Shown here piece by piece: positions 61,766-64,000 of a stretch of DNA of 64,000 bases. The position numbers were made by a program, and so were the translations under genes. Source of the DNA: JAFDXJ01 sp039811225 (lineage in GTDB: Bacteria > Bacteroidota > Bacteroidia > Chitinophagales > Chitinophagaceae); the NCBI GenBank assembly GCA_039811225.1, contig JBDHYG010000012.1, forward strand, positions 1-64,000, read 5' to 3'. Position 1 is the stretch's first letter; each line of letters begins with the position of its first letter. Below the pieces are notes generated by a model. It was not told where the DNA came from and did no database searches. It saw nothing but the letters and a program-made list of their open reading frames with translations.

Positions 61766-63616
61766 TTATTTTTTCCCCTTCTGGCTCATCTCCTTTAATT
61801 TTTTCTGCTGTTCCATCATTTGTTCATAACGTTCCTGGAATTTACTCTTTGTCTTAGGCGCTTTCCTTTTTTCTTCTATACGTGCCAGAATTTTATCATG
61901 ATCAATGATATATTTCTGTATAATAAATTGGATGATCAGGGTAATTACATTCGATACGGTATAATACCAGGTGAGCGCCGATGGCAACCGGTTAAAAACA
62001 AACAACAAGATGAATGGGAAAAAGTAAGGCATATACTTCATCGCCGGATTGCTCTGTTGCGGGGTCATATTAATATTGTACAAGGATATCAGGAAGCTGG
62101 TTGCTACGGCTGTCAGTGTAAACAAACTGATATGATCACCAAAGCCCAATGGTATAGAGAATGGCAGGTGTGCCACTACATCATAACTGGATAAATCTTT
62201 GGCCCAGAGAAATGGCTGGCCCCGTAAATCAATATTGGAACTAAAATAACTATATAAGGCAAAGAATATCGGGATCTGCAATAACGCCGGAATACAGCCA
62301 CCCAAGGGGTTTACACCGGCCTCGCGGAATAATTTCATTTGCTCCATGGCAAAGCCCTGCTGGTTATCCCCAAATTTCTTTTTCAATTCATCCAGTTCCG
62401 GCTTCATCACTCGCATTTTAGCGCCACTCAAATAGCTGGAATATGTCAACGGGGAAGTTACCAACCGGATAAAGATGGTGAGCAATGCAATAACCCAACC
62501 ATAGCTGCCAATAAAGGAAGCCAGGAAATTAAATACCGGGATAATAAATCCCCGGTTAATATATTTTACAAAAGAGAAAATACCACTGCCAAGATCTACA
62601 ATATTTTCCATGCCATTATTGTATTTCTTCAGCAAGCCAAAATCATTCGGGCCATAATACAATTGTAAGGGAATCGTGGCTTGCGATGCCTGTGGTACCT
62701 GCAACTTCAGGTTGGCGGTAGTGGTAAATAACTGGTTGGTCGTATCGGGCAACAATGTCATTTGTGCCTTCCCGGTTGCAAACTTATTTTTTGCAATTAA
62801 GGTACTGTTGAAAAATTGCTGTTTAAATGAGACCCATTCTGTTGGGACTTCAAAGTCTTTGGTGGTTCCTGACATCGCGCTGCTATAATCAAAGCCATCT
62901 TTATCAAAATAGCAAAGGCGGGATTGCTGCACTTCATAGGCATGCGATAATTGCTGTTGGTGCATTTCCAGTTTCCATTGAAAGTTCATCGCATTTTGTG
63001 TTAGCAATTTATCGGCTCCATTCAACTGGATATTCCAATCAATCATATAATCAGCAGCCGGAATCGTAAACTGGTGCACAATACTTTGGCCGGCATTTCC
63101 TGCCAGGTTATAGGTAACCGTTTGTGATCCATCCGGATTTTTGGTGATGACCGGTGCATTGAAAAACAGGGATGAAGTAAGCGCTGCATGATTTGGACTT
63201 GTATTGATACTATAACCCAGCATGTCTCCGGGTCCACCACTCAATATAACCGGCATGCTATCCATTTGTTTATATTTCTTCAACTGCACACTTTTGAGCA
63301 TCCCCCCTTTGTTGGAGAAAACAATTTTCATCAAATTATTTTCTACTGTACTCAGGATTTCTTTACCGGTAGCAGCTGTTTCAAAATCACCAGCTTCGGA
63401 AACTTTACTTAGAGAATCCCGGCGTAATGAATCTAATCGTACGGCAAGGGTATCTATTGGTTTTGTTTTCGCTGCATTTGCTTTCTCGGTTGAATCTTTA
63501 ATGCGCGCTTCTGTTTCTTTCAGGGCCAGTGTTTGCTTATTGGTGTACCAGAAAAAAACAAAAAACAATAAACCCAGCAATACAAAACCAATAATGGTAT
63601 TCTTATCCGTTTTCAT
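61766..63616 (-). CDS. yidC: Membrane protein insertase YidC
   Basis: A 616-residue YidC, which inserts proteins into the inner membrane with or without SecYEG. It has an N-terminal helix (about 8-25), the large periplasmic beta domain (about 85-350), and the conserved five-helix core from about 365 (GWVIALLTIFIRLVTSPLTY, LGGCIPALLQIPIFFALYSY). The arginine of the hydrophilic groove is in FIRLVTSPL. It ends with a lysine-rich tail (MSQKGKK) that may contact the ribosome. The gene has a -7 box 23 bp upstream. Confidence 0.97.
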   Translation of the reverse strand: MKTDKNTIIGFVLLGLLFFVFFWYTNKQTLALKETEARIKDSTEKANAAKTKPIDTLAVRLDSLRRDSLSKVSEAGDFETAATGKEILSTVENNLMKIVFSNKGGMLKSVQLKKYKQMDSMPVILSGGPGDMLGYSINTSPNHAALTSSLFFNAPVITKNPDGSQTVTYNLAGNAGQSIVHQFTIPAADYMIDWNIQLNGADKLLTQNAMNFQWKLEMHQQQLSHAYEVQQSRLCYFDKDGFDYSSAMSGTTKDFEVPTEWVSFKQQFFNSTLIAKNKFATGKAQMTLLPDTTNQLFTTTANLKLQVPQASQATIPLQLYYGPNDFGLLKKYNNGMENIVDLGSGIFSFVKYINRGFIIPVFNFLASFIGSYGWVIALLTIFIRLVTSPLTYSSYLSGAKMRVMKPELDELKKKFGDNQQGFAMEQMKLFREAGVNPLGGCIPALLQIPIFFALYSYFSSNIDLRGQPFLWAKDLSSYDVVAHLPFSIPLGFGDHISLFTLTAVATSFLISLYNINMTPQQSNPAMKYMPYFFPFILLFVFNRLPSALTWYYTVSNVITLIIQFIIQKYIIDHDKILARIEEKRKAPKTKSKFQERYEQMMEQQKKLKEMSQKGKK

Positions 63617-63638
63617 ACAAGATCAAAAAATTGAGCGG

Positions 63639-63646
63639 CAAAGGTA
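63639..63646 (-). promoter_or_regulatory. -7 promoter box for yidC
   Basis: On the minus strand TACCTTTG matches TAnnTTTG, 22 bp before the yidC start. No -33 TTG at the usual spacing. Confidence 0.45.
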
Positions 63647-63812
63647 ATGAACCATACGCATTTCACGGGATTACAATTTTAAACGGTAAAACCGGCATTT
63701 TCACCAAAAATTCACACTTTGACCTCTTGTTTTAGAAATTTTTCAAAGAGAGTTTCGTTTCTTTATCATTCCTTTCTTTAACCAATTTCATTTTTTACAA
63801 ATATTACCTGCT

Positions 63813-64000
63813 ATGCAGCCTACTAATCATGCCCTTGCGCAAAGGGATGCGTATCATGCATCAAATTTTACCCGCTTCCTCTGGTGGTTAGCCACGGCAG
63901 AAGAAGAACTTATCCATGAATGCAAAATTGACCGGAACCGCTATGCCATTACCGGCTTTGCCGTTTTAGGTACCTGGCTTTTTGCCACACTCGCCTGGAC
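63813..64000 (+). CDS. DUF4407 domain protein, N-terminal part (cut by window edge)
   Basis: ATG 63813 opens a frame that runs off the window. The 62 visible residues include FLWWLATAEEELIHECKIDR and NRYAITGFAVLGTWLFATLA, the opening of DUF4407 proteins (a soluble stretch then the first membrane helix). These are large Bacteroidota and Actinobacteria membrane proteins of unknown role. No stop is seen, so the size cannot be judged. Confidence 0.65.
   Translation, partial: MQPTNHALAQRDAYHASNFTRFLWWLATAEEELIHECKIDRNRYAITGFAVLGTWLFATLAW

Noticed and set aside
1..64000. CRISPR array, insertion sequence, prophage or integron
   Set aside because: I saw no regularly spaced repeats, transposase or integrase, or phage structural genes on either strand.

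Overview
The window looks like a chromosomal segment of a Bacteroidota bacterium, most likely a Chitinophagaceae-type soil or water organism. The signs are a divergent ECF sigma / FecR pair followed by SusC and SusD genes, a DUF1800-DUF1501 pair, the L28-L33-DUF4295-FtsY gene order, hardly any Shine-Dalgarno sequences, and repeated use of the Bacteroidota -7 promoter box TAnnTTTG. I see no phage, insertion sequence, CRISPR array or rRNA operon.

Layout. 1-7000: small stress and accessory genes (OsmC, ArsR-SRPBCC pair, two VOC proteins, DUF1801, an SMR transporter, a serine hydrolase) and an unrecognised 553-residue protein with a glycine-zipper segment. 7000-13100 (minus strand): DUF1501/DUF1800, an SDR and phosphoenolpyruvate synthase. 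13250-18030: a compact envelope cluster (GT2, flippase-like protein, GT39/ArnT-like transferase, PAP2 phosphatase, TMEM175 channel). 18100-23280: a thioesterase, a DUF2249-fused iron-sulfur repair di-iron protein, and a five-gene operon with 1-2 bp gaps (lipoprotein, DUF1858-DUF2249-DUF2249, a 12-helix oxidase-like membrane protein, MIP18/DUF59, Rrf2 regulator) that reads like a nitrosative or iron-sulfur stress system. 23280-29470 (minus strand): NhaA, a GreA-like factor, an overlooked 58-residue ORF, and an apparent operon of two-component system, DUF488, uracil-DNA glycosylase-like and PEP-mutase-like genes. 29540-34027: a divergent stress island headed by a degenerate hemerythrin-like protein (transaldolase, DUF488, UspA, OsmC, two AhpD-like proteins).

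34186-45000: a secreted phosphatase-like enzyme, tRNA-Ser, dnaA with an AT-rich upstream region that may be an origin, a COG2509-type FAD protein, an ABC-2 exporter, an aminotransferase, tRNA-Met and tRNA-Gln, FtsY, DUF4295, L33 and L28. 45000-64000: a large unrecognised Trp/Pro-rich protein, the sigma/FecR/SusC/SusD uptake system, penicillin acylase, an MFS transporter with an MBL hydrolase, DUF3108 with a second flippase-like protein, YidC, and the start of a DUF4407 protein cut by the window edge.

The most distinctive signals are: (i) the oxidase-like protein at 21236-22522 carries the motif GW-x6-G-x6-P-x5-K three times at an exact 134-residue period; (ii) four TAAT units with 11-bp phasing (29541-29584) sit against the -7 box of the stress island and beside a divergent OmpR-type regulator; (iii) a perfect 10-bp-arm palindrome (18635-18660) abuts the -7 box of the iron-sulfur repair gene; (iv) a 42-bp dyad covers the ArsR promoter; (v) a VOC protein gene is separated from an in-frame signal peptide by one stop codon.
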